A stretch of DNA of 64,000 nucleotides from NCBI GenBank assembly GCA_026874595.1, contig CM049318.1:59122250-59186249 (forward strand), written 5' to 3'. Source of the DNA: Sipunculus nudus. Lineage: Eukaryota; Annelida; Sipuncula; Golfingiida; Sipunculidae. Of the stretch, positions 1 to 13,100 are shown piece after piece (position 1 is the stretch's first letter; every line of letters starts with the position of its first letter). The notes beneath the pieces are model-generated. The model was not told where the DNA came from and made no database searches. It saw only the letters and a program-made list of their open reading frames with translations. The position numbers were made by a program, and so were the translations under genes.

Positions 1-977
1 TAAAAAATATGTTATTCACTGTAATTAATCTTAGCCAAAAATAGTGTACCTCTTATCAAGTATATTATCACAACTTCACGGGGGTGTATCTTAGTGTTGA
101 CCTAAAACATTTACAAATACCTGTATGCCGTATCGCAGATAACTGAAAATGAGATACTCATCAAGATCACATGTTACAATAAATCAAGCACAACAGTTCA
201 TGAGATACAATATTCTACTGACATTTAAACATATATAGATCTGAATACAAACAAATGTCACTTCAATAAGCTTTTCTAACTGGCAAGAGAAATAATAGAG
301 CCTATATAAATCACCACATATAAGTTTTAATTATTCCCATAATGTCTTTTGATTTTATACTTATCTGATATGCCATTATCTGTACTTGAAGCAAATTTGA
401 TTATAGTATAAACAATTTAATTAGAAAATTAAATTACTTAACGCTATCACATCTGCTGATGGGGATACATACAGCTGCCAAAGGCCAAAATAGTTTATAC
501 TTTAAAACCAATACAACAATCAACTCAAAAGATAGGCTGCATCAAAAAGAAACTTGTTCTATGAAACTGCCTCCCTTAAAGATTGTGAATCGATTTTCTT
601 TTAATAAGCACCAAACTCTCTGTAATCACTGAAATGGATTAAACTTTGGCCTGTTCATGGGAACCAAGTAAAGAATTGAAGCAAATTTATGTAACTTTCC
701 TGCAAGACAGCAAAATGTCATGTATGTGTAAATATTTGTTAAAAAAAAATCAGCTATGCAATTAATTTTTGTGTTTAGCCTAAAAATCAAACTTTCCATA
801 AAATTTCCCCTAAATCTCTCAATAAAATGTTTCTAAGAAAATGTACTCAGAAAAAATTAGGAACTAGTGAACTTATAATATTCATAAAACTTTGATAATA
901 CCTGAAAACTTAAAAAGAGGGAAAAGGTTATTCAAGTGACAGTTAGTCTAAAACAAGAAATATATTAAAACAAATGA
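1..977. other. AT-rich flank downstream of MMADHC
   Basis: No exon, repeat array or RNA gene seen. Part is presumably MMADHC 3' UTR; I could not find a convincing minus-strand AATAAA close to the stop. Confidence 0.5.
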
Positions 978-1184
978 CTAGTTATTGTCTTTATTTATTG
1001 TCATGTGTTTAAGCACCGGATGGTCAAGAGGGGCGTTGGTGAACAGACAACCGACAAATGCATGAGTTCCCCACAGATGATGGGATATTACTTTGCAGCA
1101 TCCCATGTCGTCAATTTCAAAACCAAAATTCCTGTATCGCTCGTCTGTTTCAAACATTGTGGCATTGGTGTAACTTCCAAGGTA
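978..1184 (-). CDS. MMADHC: MMADHC coding exon 7 and stop
   Basis: 207 nt including TAG, residues 229-296. It carries [17 protein letters not shown] (Cys257/258) and LWGTH near the C terminus. Acceptor is a long T-rich tract ending TTTTCAG. Confidence 0.95.
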   Translation of the reverse strand, partial: YLGSYTNATMFETDERYRNFGFEIDDMGCCKVISHHLWGTHAFVGCLFTNAPLDHPVLKHMTINKDNN

Positions 1185-4100
1185 CTGAAAAGAAAAAAAA
1201 TACTTTATAGTACAACAGATAATTATGTACAAATTATTCAGACTAGCTGTCATGGGAAATGTTAATTTTGATTATCTGCCCCTGTTCCAGCAAAGTTATA
1301 TATAATACAAAATCTATCAAGAGCAAGTATATACTGTTTAATGGAAGTGTTTTTCAGCATAAGCATCTTCCTACTATCAAATCTCAGGCAGATACAAAGC
1401 CACTCTGGCATCTATTTCCTGATTAATGAACAAAGCAATTGAACCAATCAAATGACTCCATACACTTCCTCTATGCAGCAGTGGATACATGTCTGATGCT
1501 ATTTTTAGATCAAATATTTAACATTGCCAGAGAAGGGTATTGAGAATCTGACCAATGGAATAAAGGCTAGTAAACCTATCCCATTTCTGGTGCATGCATT
1601 CTTATTCATGAAATAGATGCCAGAGCGCCTCGATAAAGCAAGATATCTGAAAGCATACTGGCCAGAGCCTTGACTGTAAAAAGTTGAGCATGAGATTATT
1701 GATAAACTATTGACATTTTAAATTAAAGGAAAATCTGTAAAATAAATTTTAATATCTGCACCAGGCAGCGACACAAATGTGGTTATGCAACAACAGAAGC
1801 AGTACCACAGTGTGCAGATGAAGTTACCAATATGGCTACATGTTTCAACTATTTAATTTTCCTTGTAATATCTTGATAGTTTCTGAAATTTCTGTGGCTA
1901 TGTTCTGGACTTGAAGAGAAACATATTGAAAATAAAAATAAAATTTGTTCATTTTGCTGTGCAAGTTTATGAAAATTGTTTTTGATCTTGATATTTGTTG
2001 GAATCACTGATAATCCTTCAAACCCTTGTCAGAACCACACAGTAACCAAACTAATCTGTCAGAAGCTTCAAAATCCTATTGCACCTCCTGTATCAATCAC
2101 TATGGGTATATAGACAGTGATACAGTGAAGCCTGTCTGAAAGACCACCTATCTTATGAGACCACCTGTGAATTAAGACCACTTTTTACCAGTACCACGGG
2201 TGGTGTCATAACACAGGTTTCACTGTATGTTGCTCCACTCCTTCACATTTCACACATATACAGTCAGAGAACTGCAGCAACTCTAAAAGCCAGAGGACTG
2301 AAGAAACACAGAAGTGGCTATTGGCCTACGGAGCTCAGCTTGTTAAACATGCATATATAGATATATATAACTTCCTATGGTAACCCACCAATCATGGGCA
2401 AGAGTGTAACAGGTAAAGATGAAGTCAGGAAAGACTGTCAAAGAACTTCAGAATATCAAAACATTTGGTTTAGACACATCATACAATTCTACTGCCAGTG
2501 ACTGGATGCAATGTAATACTGAACTCACTGGTCGTCCGGAGCAGGGGTCAATGAAGTCTGCCCAGTATCCCGCTGCCCGCAGCATCCCACAGATGTCCTG
2601 GGAGCCAGTGATAAACTACAACAGAAAGAGGCTGAGGTTAAAAATCAATCTTCCGTGACCAACCAAAAATTATCACATTACATTAATACAGGATTTTATT
2701 AACATTATGACATTTAATTGCACAAGTATGTGCACTACATGTAACAGTCGTCTACTGGGTCCAGGTCCCCTGAGCCAACATGGCGGGTTTTGTTAAATGA
2801 AAGCAAATACATTTCACAGACACTGACAGGAACCCTGCCTCTAATGATAAGCATGAATATTAAACTTCCTCATTTGAAATATAGCAATTGGTCTCTATTT
2901 TATTGATATAATGGACCCAAACTGTTAGTGTCAATCACTGCCAGCAGATGTCACTAGTGTGGTGGAAAGGTCCATCGCTCACAAAGAATGACCGCCATAA
3001 GGTCAAAAAGAAATACTGTAGTTGCTTTTTGGAAAGCATTTTTTTAAGGTTTTAATTTTGCCATAGTTTTGCCAATGTTAAGTAACTGCAACACTGAAGC
3101 CCTTGTATAAACTGTATAAGACGCCCAATCAGCCCAGATGATCATGTACTTTAACCGATCCACAACAACCTCCTCAGGCATTAATTTTTGTCAAAATGTG
3201 ATAATTACAGGGGATTGACAGACTGTGACACAAGTCACAGAATAATCAGGACTTTCAACAGGAAAAAATCTTGGAGAATGCAGGACCCTAAGGCCAAAAC
3301 TTTGGTGAGTCACATGTGATTTTGAAGCGTCCCAGGGGGAGGGGATATGTGAAAAATTTTGAAGCATTATTTAAAAGTTAATATATTTTACGATAACATT
3401 TTTCATCATTATTGTATCATTAATTTATAATAATTAGATATTATGTAATTACATGATTATTTGATTATTATGAAATGATAAGGTCAGTTGTCCGCACAGT
3501 GTTTACACAACTGACTGGTTAGAAGTGGTCAGTAACAGCTTATAGAGAGCCAGCTTTGATCCTCTCTGTCCAACAGATAAAAGTTTGGACATCCTGTCAG
3601 ACCCTTGGACCCCCAGAACCAAGCATCTTAAAGAGATTGCAAGCTTCACAGATGCTTACCCCTGCTATCCTGAACGCCCTGATAATGAAACTGAAAGGAG
3701 TGAATGAGGGACTACATGATTTATTCCTATTTTACGATATACAAAAATACTGCTTTCCTAAGATTTCATAAGTTCTGGTCAGATCATAAGAAATCACAAA
3801 GTTTCAGCATCATCAATGTGAAGCCTAAGACAGTACACCATTTAAAATTAATAGATCCATTTAAATAATTTATGAGCAAAAACTGTGAAATGATAGCATT
3901 TGTGTCAGATGCAAATTGCTAATAGGCTTATGTGCAACTGAAAAAATGTAGATTAAACCAATAGTCTTGTAAAACTGATCAAGCCAGATAAATTATCTGC
4001 AACCACAACAGGTATCAAGGCAAAGTATACATTCATTACTGATAAACTGGTGCTTTTATGTGAATTCTCACTTAATGTATCCTGGTTGCAGTGGAATTTC

Positions 4101-7100
4101 ACATATTTCAATGCCATTTATAAGAAAATGTCATGTTTTCAATGCTGCACGGAATCCACATGTAAAGGAGGCTTATTATTTTTTATTATTTTCTGGTTAC
4201 CCCTCACCATGCAGTGGGTTTATTTTGGTCTTATTATGTGATCAGTATCCTTCATAAATAGCCTAGAAAGAAGAAACAGGCACAAAGTTTACTTAAAAGA
4301 AGCTGGTTATACTAAATGACAATGTCTGTTTCACAGGGATTTGATTTGTTAAACAACAGACCATTAAACATTGATTCAGTCAATGTGTAAAATAAACTGA
4401 CTGATTTTTCAAGACAATTTGTAAAATGCCTGAAAATTTCAGTCATTTTACAAAGTGCCTGAGTGAATCCGGCGATATGTAAATTGACTGAAAATTTCAG
4501 GCATTTTACAAACTGACTGATTTTACACACTGACTGGAACATATACACAAAGCTGAATATTAGGAGAAAATGACAAAAATAATATTCCTATTAAAATCAG
4601 ACAATAAGAGCTGACAAAGCAACACGCACATGATCGAGAAGTTCTTCACGCTCCACTTCCACCTCCTCGCACCACTTGCTCATGTCGTTCTGGGTACGCT
4701 GGCTTATTGTGATGACAGTAAGGGGCCCGTCACTCAGACTGTGGTCGGTGAACAGATCCTGGAAATCTGCAATTAGAGCAGCTATTTTCTTCATCAATTC
4801 TTTCATATAACTAATCAACCCCCCCCCCTGCATTTTTTTTAGTTCTGAAACTTAATGTTAGTCAATGAACAGGAACAAAAAAAAGTAAACAATTAACATC
4901 ATTTCATGGCCCTACCTTTGTACATGGATATGTCTAGGTTAGTGCCAGGCGCAGGAAGTGTCCCCAACCCTTTCACATATTATAAAACTGACCTCCCGAA
5001 CAGCCCACCCTGATTTAAGTACACAAACCTTTTTTCATGAGTTCTGGACATTCCTGGGCAACACACCGGATAATCCATGGGCTGACCTCTTGACAGCCCA
5101 CCCTGATTTAAGTACACATACCTTTTTTCACGAGTTCTGGACATTCCTGGGCAACACACTCCAGATAATCCATGGGCTGACCTCCTGACAGCCCACCCTG
5201 ATTTAAGTACACATACCTTTTTTTCATGAGTTCTGGACATTCCTGGGCAATACACTCCAGATAATCCATGGGCTGACCTCCTGACAGCCCACCCTCATTT
5301 AAGTACACGTACCTTTTTTCATGAGTTCTGGACATTCCTGGGCGACACACTCGAGATAATCCATGGGCTGGGGTTCTGAATGGGTGAGATTATCCTGACC
5401 AAGCTGAAACAAAAGATATTTTTTATGACAAAATGAATAAAATCCTGCACACCATGTGTCATACAGCTGATGGAACACCTAACAAGAGCCTCAATCTCAG
5501 AATCTTGAGCTGCTCAGCTAAATGACAATGGTAAACAAGTGACCCATGGGTCATGACGCTCAGCTGACAAGCATGACCTGTATTTAAAGCTTTCCCCAAC
5601 ACCTGTCCTGCTATGGTATCAAAGGGCAAGCATAACAATAATTGCATAACTATAACATTATGTGAACTGTTAGATTACTATTTAAGTGAAGGCCTTATAT
5701 CAATTAACTGAGTGAAACTGGAAAACATTTTTAGGAACAACAGTAAACAGGATTTTGTGATCAGACCAGGAACTCTCTATTGCAGAAGTTGATGTATTAG
5801 GGAAGTTTGAAAACACAAGATCAATAATACTGCCATGATCATTTGTGTTTTCCGTCATAAGCTGCTGACACTGAAGAAGATGTGAGAGATCATCCAATAC
5901 ACAAGTATTTTTTTTATTACTGACATCAATGTTGAAATCTCCCATAACTAACAATGGTTTTTGTGTGTCCACAAATGTTAAAGCTCTTCAACTGCACTGA
6001 AAAAAGGATTTCTAAGGTGGCTAACTGGCAGACATAATGGATTTCTCACAAGTCTGACATTTGATATCAATGAAACATTAGTCTGATATTTGATATCACA
6101 CTTCCTCCAATAAGAGACCAAACTTGTAGCAAATTCTCCAAAGGATGTTACAGTAATGAATGTCCAAAACAATTCAAAAGGCATTTTCAGGCCCTCATAT
6201 TAGATTTATAGATATGCATATGTAAAAAGTGTAAGTCCAATATTTTTTATTATCACTCTGCTTTTCAATGGGATCAGCAGGGTAGGTAAACTGCAAAACC
6301 TGAAAGAAAAGAAATGCAGAAAGCATGACTAAAAGTCTTGTAATGAAAAAAAGCCATCCTAAATCCAGGTACACATCTACATATTATGAGAACAAACATT
6401 TGCTTTTATTTCTGGTGATTTATATAAAAATATTAAGATATCTAGGAAACTAAGTTTATTGCTATGATTCCATAAAATGAACTGCAAAATGTTCCCATCA
6501 TCTTATAAATCAGTAGCTAAACTTTAATACTATACTCTCACAGTCTTAATGTCTGGCTGAAGCATTCCGGAAACAATGTTTTTGTTATGCAGTAATGAGG
6601 TATTTATCACTCAGCCTTAACAGGCTGATACAAAAGAGAGTCCTATGTCACCAGCATCACTCACAATTACAGCCACACAGTGAGATGTACCAGTTGGAGT
6701 GCAATGGTTATATGTACAAGAAAAAAAGGAGTTGGTCTACAAAATAAGTTATTGTGAACATCCCTGACCTATGACCTTGGCCTTTTGCCCACATATCAAC
6801 TGGATTCTTTCTAAATAATGGGTAACTACTAACCACTTACATCTGGCCGGGTGTAATTACTTGGCAACCAATTTGTGAATAACTTAGACCTGCTACCTTT
6901 AACCTCCTGACCAGCTGACCTCAAAATCAATTAGTTATTTCTTCATGCAAAAAGACCCATAAATATGAAGTTTGAATCACATTCAGTGATGCATAGATGT
7001 GGCATATGTGAAAGACTGAAGGTTTGGGTTGAACAGTTTCACTTGAAATATGTTCACAAGCAATTTGAACAATATTGTGACCTTGACCTTTGACCTTTTG

Positions 7101-10100
7101 AACTCAACATCAATAGGCTTATTCCCCTATTGGTAGGTAAGCCATATATGACAGATGGAAAGTATAGATTGAAAAGTTTGCCTGAAAATGACTCCACGCA
7201 AGAAGAGGGTGCTGTGAACTTGACCTTTGACCTCAAAATCAACAGGTCTTTTCCCCTGTTGGCAGAGAAGCGAAATCAGTGCTGAAAGGTTTGGAATGAA
7301 AGGTCTAGCTTGAAATGTGTCCACAACCTTTTCAAAGTAGTGGATCCTGTGACCCTGACCTTTGACCTTGTGACCTCAACATCTATAGGATTCTTCTCCC
7401 ACTTAGTAGGTGAGCTATATGTGAAAGATCAAAGAATTGGGATGAAAGGTTTGGCTTAAAATGCATCCTGAGGCTTTTCAAAGAAGTTGGTTCCGTGACC
7501 TTGACCATTGACCTTGTGACCTCAAAATAATTAAGGTTCTCCCCCTGTTGGTAGGTGAGCTGTATGTGAAAGATGGAAGGTTTGGATGGACGGCCAGACG
7601 GAAGGACGACGGACAAAGACCCATCCCTATAGCCCAGCATGACTGAAAGTCAGCTGAGCTAAAAACTGGAAATCCTATCAACATACCCAAATAATTTGAG
7701 GTTGGGTGATATAGCTAAAATATTAGCAAGATGTATCATGCACTGGAGTCAAATAATATTTATATATATATATATATATATATATGCTAAGGTATGTGAT
7801 GAATCTGAATCACTACTGTTGGTTTGGCCTCATCAGGTGACTGAAGTTCAACTAAAAGCAATGTTGGTTAATTTATAATTTCTTTTTAGAACAGTTGGGT
7901 GCTTCACCTGATGAGCCGATGAGGCGAAACCGACGGTAGTGATTCAGATTCATCATATACCTTAGCATATCATGCTCTGTTGCAAAACATAGAGCACTGT
8001 GTGACCGCGGAGGAAAGACTGCATACCTGCAGATCACTTCTACTTATATATATATCACAGTGTTTCAAAATTGGTCCAAACAATATTTACATGAACAAAA
8101 TTCATGTGAGTGATGGTGGTTCAAAGTCGGTTCCTATTTTATTGTCAATCATTTATTCTCCAGAGAAAACTGATTTCATTTTCTGTGAAACTGGAATTTT
8201 TTTTAGCATTTAACGTTGTACCATCCATATTTTATAGTCTAACCTCACCAAAATTTCTCTGTTAAATCTTGAGATTGTTCTTAGATTGATTTCTTGAGTT
8301 TCCAGAAGAATATCATAAAGCACTTAAATCTGGCTGATTTTTTACAGTCGGATTGCCAAAGATGTTATTTTTCCAGGCCACATTGTGAAGTAATCAATAC
8401 GACTTTGACTTTGGATATCAAGCACTAGAAACTGAAAGAATCACCATTTCATAAAATTTGTGTCTGATATATCCACTTACATTTGTGTAAGTGAACATCC
8501 CTCTTAAAAATTGCTCCTCATGTCAGTTATTTGCACAAATTGTCAAAATCACTAATTGTGACAGACTTTAAACTCCCTACATTTTCATCAAAATTAACAT
8601 ACATGTCTAGCTATTCAACACGTCGATCACTGGGGTCAGGCTGTTGCTCAACAGGGCTGGACATTAACTTTTGGAAGTACCTGCCCAGTAAGGAAAGTAA
8701 CATCTAGCTTTTACTTGCCCTACATGAATTTTCACTCCCCCTACACATATTATTGATTGTATTCAAGAACACAAAGATCCTTTTTAATGCCTTGGGTAAA
8801 AATTAATGTAGGACCCACTTGCCCAGTCAGGCAAGTAGAAGGCCACTTCTAGTTGCCCTACCACTATTTTCTAGAAATTTCACTTGCCCCGGGCACATGG
8901 TTAACTGTTAATGTAAAGCCCTGCTAAATGATGTAAGGGTTCATACTAAGACACTAGAGGAATGAAGACAACCTCAGCTGAATTTCTATTTTTTTTTATT
9001 TTTTATTTTCCTAAGAAATATTTTCACACTCTGTTAGCGTGTTGTCTTTATTGAAATGCGTGAATGGTCACTATCAGAATTATGTATGATTGAATGGATG
9101 ATTTCATGACTGACTGACTTTTGATAAATATCAATGATCATCCCATCGCTGATGAGTGATATTAATAGATATCATGTACATTCTAATAATCTGACAGACA
9201 GACAGACAGACAGACAAGGGATGGCTTTACTGAGGCCTCCTTTACCTCGTCAGTAGATGTGTTCAGGAACTGTTGTAGCATGGTCACTTGTTTTTCTTCT
9301 TTCAGCGGTTCTGTCAGGATGTCGGGCAGTGGTGCTGTCACCTGCAGGTGACTCCGTTTATCATGCAGCTTCTGACTGGCCCCGACGAGTCCTGGCATGG
9401 GGAACCTATGATCCTTAGGCCCCAGTGGTCCAAGATTTGGATCGGGCCAAACTGTCTGAGACTCTGAGGGGAGAAACACATAAACTTATATAAGAATCAT
9501 GACAGAGAAAAACACAAACTTATATAGGAATCATGATAGAGGACGGACTGAGTTACATGTAATTACCTTTTGTGAATATCATGAATTTGAAGCCCCCATG
9601 GACAAAAAGCCTACCACACTACCAGTATCTGTTACAGATAGCAATCAGGGGTGATGTTTATTCAATGTTTACAAAACTCAAATATCATTCAAAATGCCAG
9701 CTGAACCAATGATAATACATATGACAGAAGCAAAAATGCAAATGACTCTGTTTCATCAAATTTGTAGTATAAAACCATATGAGAACAGTGCACAGCATTT
9801 GGAAAGTGTTTCAAACAAAATCTACATTTTAGACATGATGCAACAGTTTGCAAGAACTCATGAACAATGGTAGAGTCCAAATGCCAAAAAGTAATATAAG
9901 CATATTTGCAAAAATGGCAGACAAACAGACAGATGCTGTGCAAAAATGGTTGCAGGTGGCCCCTCCAGTTTTGTATATGATAAAGAGCTATGTGAGATCT
10001 ATACACATGCAAAATTTTGGCCCAATTGGTCAAACGGTTCCCGAGATATGAGCTTGGATTCTGCAGTGTAAACTAGAATGTAGGTGGCGCCACCTGTCAT

Positions 10101-13100
10101 AAAATCAAGAAAGCTGTCCAGGATGTATAAAACTGCAAAATTTTAGGCAGATATGTCAAACCACTACAGAGATATGAGTGATATTATCCCATGTCAGATG
10201 AACAGATGGATGCTGTGCAAAAATGGTTGCAGGAGGCTACCAGTTTTGTGCATGTTATAAAGCTATCCAAGGGCTACATTTGTACAAAATTTTTTTCCTG
10301 AAGAGATTTCACTGAGACCTGTCAGAATGCTGAGAAAGAACACTCTCGGTCTAATTGTTAAACACAGAGAGAGAGTCAGCAGACTGGACAGAGGTCTATC
10401 ACTATAGCTTGTCATGACTGAAAGTCAGCTGAGCTAAAAATCATAAAAATCACTAAATAAAAATACACCTTTCAGTAACTGGAAAACATGTTCTTTCACT
10501 GTGCATATATATTTGGATGGTTTTAGTGTTAAAGAACAAATTATAAGTGCAGCTTATTTTCAGTGCTGCACATTGAAATGCTCATCAGGTGCACTGTACC
10601 AGAAAATCACGAACACAAAAGCTTGTCTGGCAGCACTGATATCTGAATAGCATATCATCTTGTCAAAATGCAAAGCAAAGCACGATATAACAGAATGGAG
10701 AAGTCAGATACTGTGTTAAATCTTAATTTCTCCATAAATTTTTCTTCTTCTATGTATTCCTAATGGGAAAAAAGTCCTAAAAGGTCTTACTTAACTTTCA
10801 TTTAAATATAGAAACTATTTACTACAATAAGATCTGTATATAGTATTTTATGACTTTTTTTAAACAAAAATAGAATTACGAATTTTTTATTTTAATAATG
10901 ACCATTTTGAAATACAAAAAGTGATTTAATAATAATAATTTTGAAATACAAGAGGAGGTTTTTCTAAGAATTGTGGGTCTGATAGAAATTTTGAAAACTG
11001 CTATACTCCACTCTCATTGGCCAAAATAATTTTGGTCCTGAGCAACTGCCTGGTGGCATTACTTCACATGAGGTGCTGCCATCTGGAGACCATATCAGAT
11101 TTTAAAATTAACTTTTTGGGATAAATCAAAATGTGACATCTAATGAAACTGCAGAGCTGTCATAAACTGTTTATCTTAGCTCTTACTTTCAACACATTAA
11201 TGGAATGAAACTTTCAAATTTATAGACCTCCAAATATTCAAAAGTGAACAGTAACATCATATTAAGCACTTAATTTGTTTCATTTTTCCTAGCTGAACTT
11301 CAGGCATGGGCAGATATGCAACAAGTGGTGTGAGCGTAAATACAGGATGTGACTGCATTATCATGATTAATCAGAACCCATTACTCATGGTGTATAAAGC
11401 AGTGGTTAAGTGAAAGGAGTCAAACCCAATGTAGAGTGAACAATGCACAAGGAGTGTACAGCTGGGGGCACAGCAAATTTATACGATCTTCACCTGTTCC
11501 ACCCCTGGTAGTAAGGTCAACATTCCTGATTTAAAATTCACTATTTGATCTTAATAATCTGAATGATACGCTATTTCTTTTATGTAAGGGATAATAAGTT
11601 TTTGACGGAGGCTTCCTTGAAAACTTAATTTTCTGCTATGAAAAGGAGTAAGAAAATCAGGAAAATTTTATGAAATAAAAACTAAACAACTTACAGAATT
11701 CATAAAAAAGAACTCAACATGCAGACTGAAAAGACAAGTATTAATATATACACAGTCAAAATTCAGCCCACTAACAATGAACTTAAGATGTCTCAACCAT
11801 GTGCAGGCCTTCCATGTGCACACAGCTAAATGTCCATTAAATACAGTAAACATTCACAGTATAACAGAATTAGAAATAACAAACAAGGGACCTATGGGTC
11901 ACGACGCTCAGCTGTTATATATGATAAAAAATATTTTTTAGAAATGAGGCACATGCTGGTTTTGTGTGGTAATAAATATAAGCTGTATTATGAGTTGTGG
12001 GTGTTTAGCTTATGTATGATTTTGATAGTATCTTTGGAGACAGGGAAGAGGATTGATTTCATTTATTTTATGAACAAATGGAGTGCTATTGTCACACAGA
12101 TTTTTACTTGGCCATATAACTTATAAGCAGAACATATAATATGAGAGTTTAACTATTTATTAAAAAATTACAAATATTGTCCCAAATATAATTTTTATTA
12201 AAAATAATAAGAGAATCATTTTTTAAAATGAAATATAACTGATATGATTATTAAAATAATATTAAAGAATATATTCATGAATGCATTCATGAATACATTT
12301 TGAAAGTATTTGCACGAGTATTCATATACTTTCATTTTTACCTGAATTCCCATTCTTTATGCAAGAAATTTTATAATGGAGTACAAAATCATATTCGTAT
12401 TTAAATACAATTACAAAGTATTTGCACCATGTCTGGAATTTATTCAGTTTTCACCAAACAATGATGTTGAGAATCCAGAATATACCAATTCACACATTTA
12501 AATAATGATCATAAGTATCTGGTGTTATGGCTTTTATTTATATTAAAAAATAACTAAAAAATTCATTTTGGACTAATTTCACATCAATGTACACACTAGA
12601 CACAGCAGGAATCTAGATTAATATTATCAACTGCATCTTTGTCTAATTTCCTTCATATGATCCCTAATGATTAGTAATGAATAATATGATTTACTTCTTT
12701 ATCATTAAAATTGAACAGAAAAATGCCATAGGTGACTGCATGGTGTTATTTGGAATATGTGACATTCTACCCATCGATACAAGATTCTTATATCATCAGT
12801 AACTGCAAGTTGATTTCCTGTTATTATAAACTAACAAATTCCTTTTCTATTTTTCTTTAATTTGTTATTAAAAACCAATAAAAATTTATTAATTTATTTT
12901 TTTTTGTTATGTTCTTGGTTAAAACTACTAGATGAGTTGGGTTGGACACCTGGATCAACTGTGGCTGTCCATAAGCTGCCTGGATTCCATGTATGCCTCG
13001 CCTCAAGCGTGCATAATTTGATGAAAGGTCAACAAGGTCAACATACAGGTGACTCAAGAGGGGCTGGAGAGAGCCAAAGTCTGACAGGGTCTCATAAAAA

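Larger units (their letters stand above)
5534..7663 (+). mobile_element. Interspersed element, GACCCATGGGTC head to GCTGAGCTAAAA tail (composite)
   Basis: The head AACAAGTGACCCATGGGTC with CATGACGCTCAGCTGA after it occurs at 5534, and the tail AGTCAGCTGAGCTAAAAA, preceded by CTATAGCCCAGCATGACTG, ends near 7663, in the same orientation. The same heads occur near 11884, 19625, 20620, 24575 and 59166. Tails occur near 10440, 14301 and 22772; a complete inverted copy is at 44737-45437. Whether 5534-7663 is one insertion or two is not certain. Confidence 0.45.
7786..7976. mobile_element. Foldback element with inverted hammerhead arms
   Basis: Arms 7786-7850 and about 7905-7974 are reverse complements, ending in ATGCTAAGGTAT and ATACCTTAGCAT. 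A short AT-rich spacer separates them. No open reading frame or reverse transcriptase is present, so it is non-autonomous; related hammerheads elsewhere travel with Penelope-like elements and retrozymes. Confidence 0.6.

Noticed and set aside
4985-5367. CRISPR-like or coding tandem repeat
   Set aside because: Units are contiguous with no unique spacers, and they are copies of an MMADHC exon border in a eukaryotic gene.
10560-10610. Possible second hammerhead (minus strand CACCTGATGAGC)
   Set aside because: CTGATGA is present but no GAAA follows the possible stem II and the distance to a cleavage triplet is too short.
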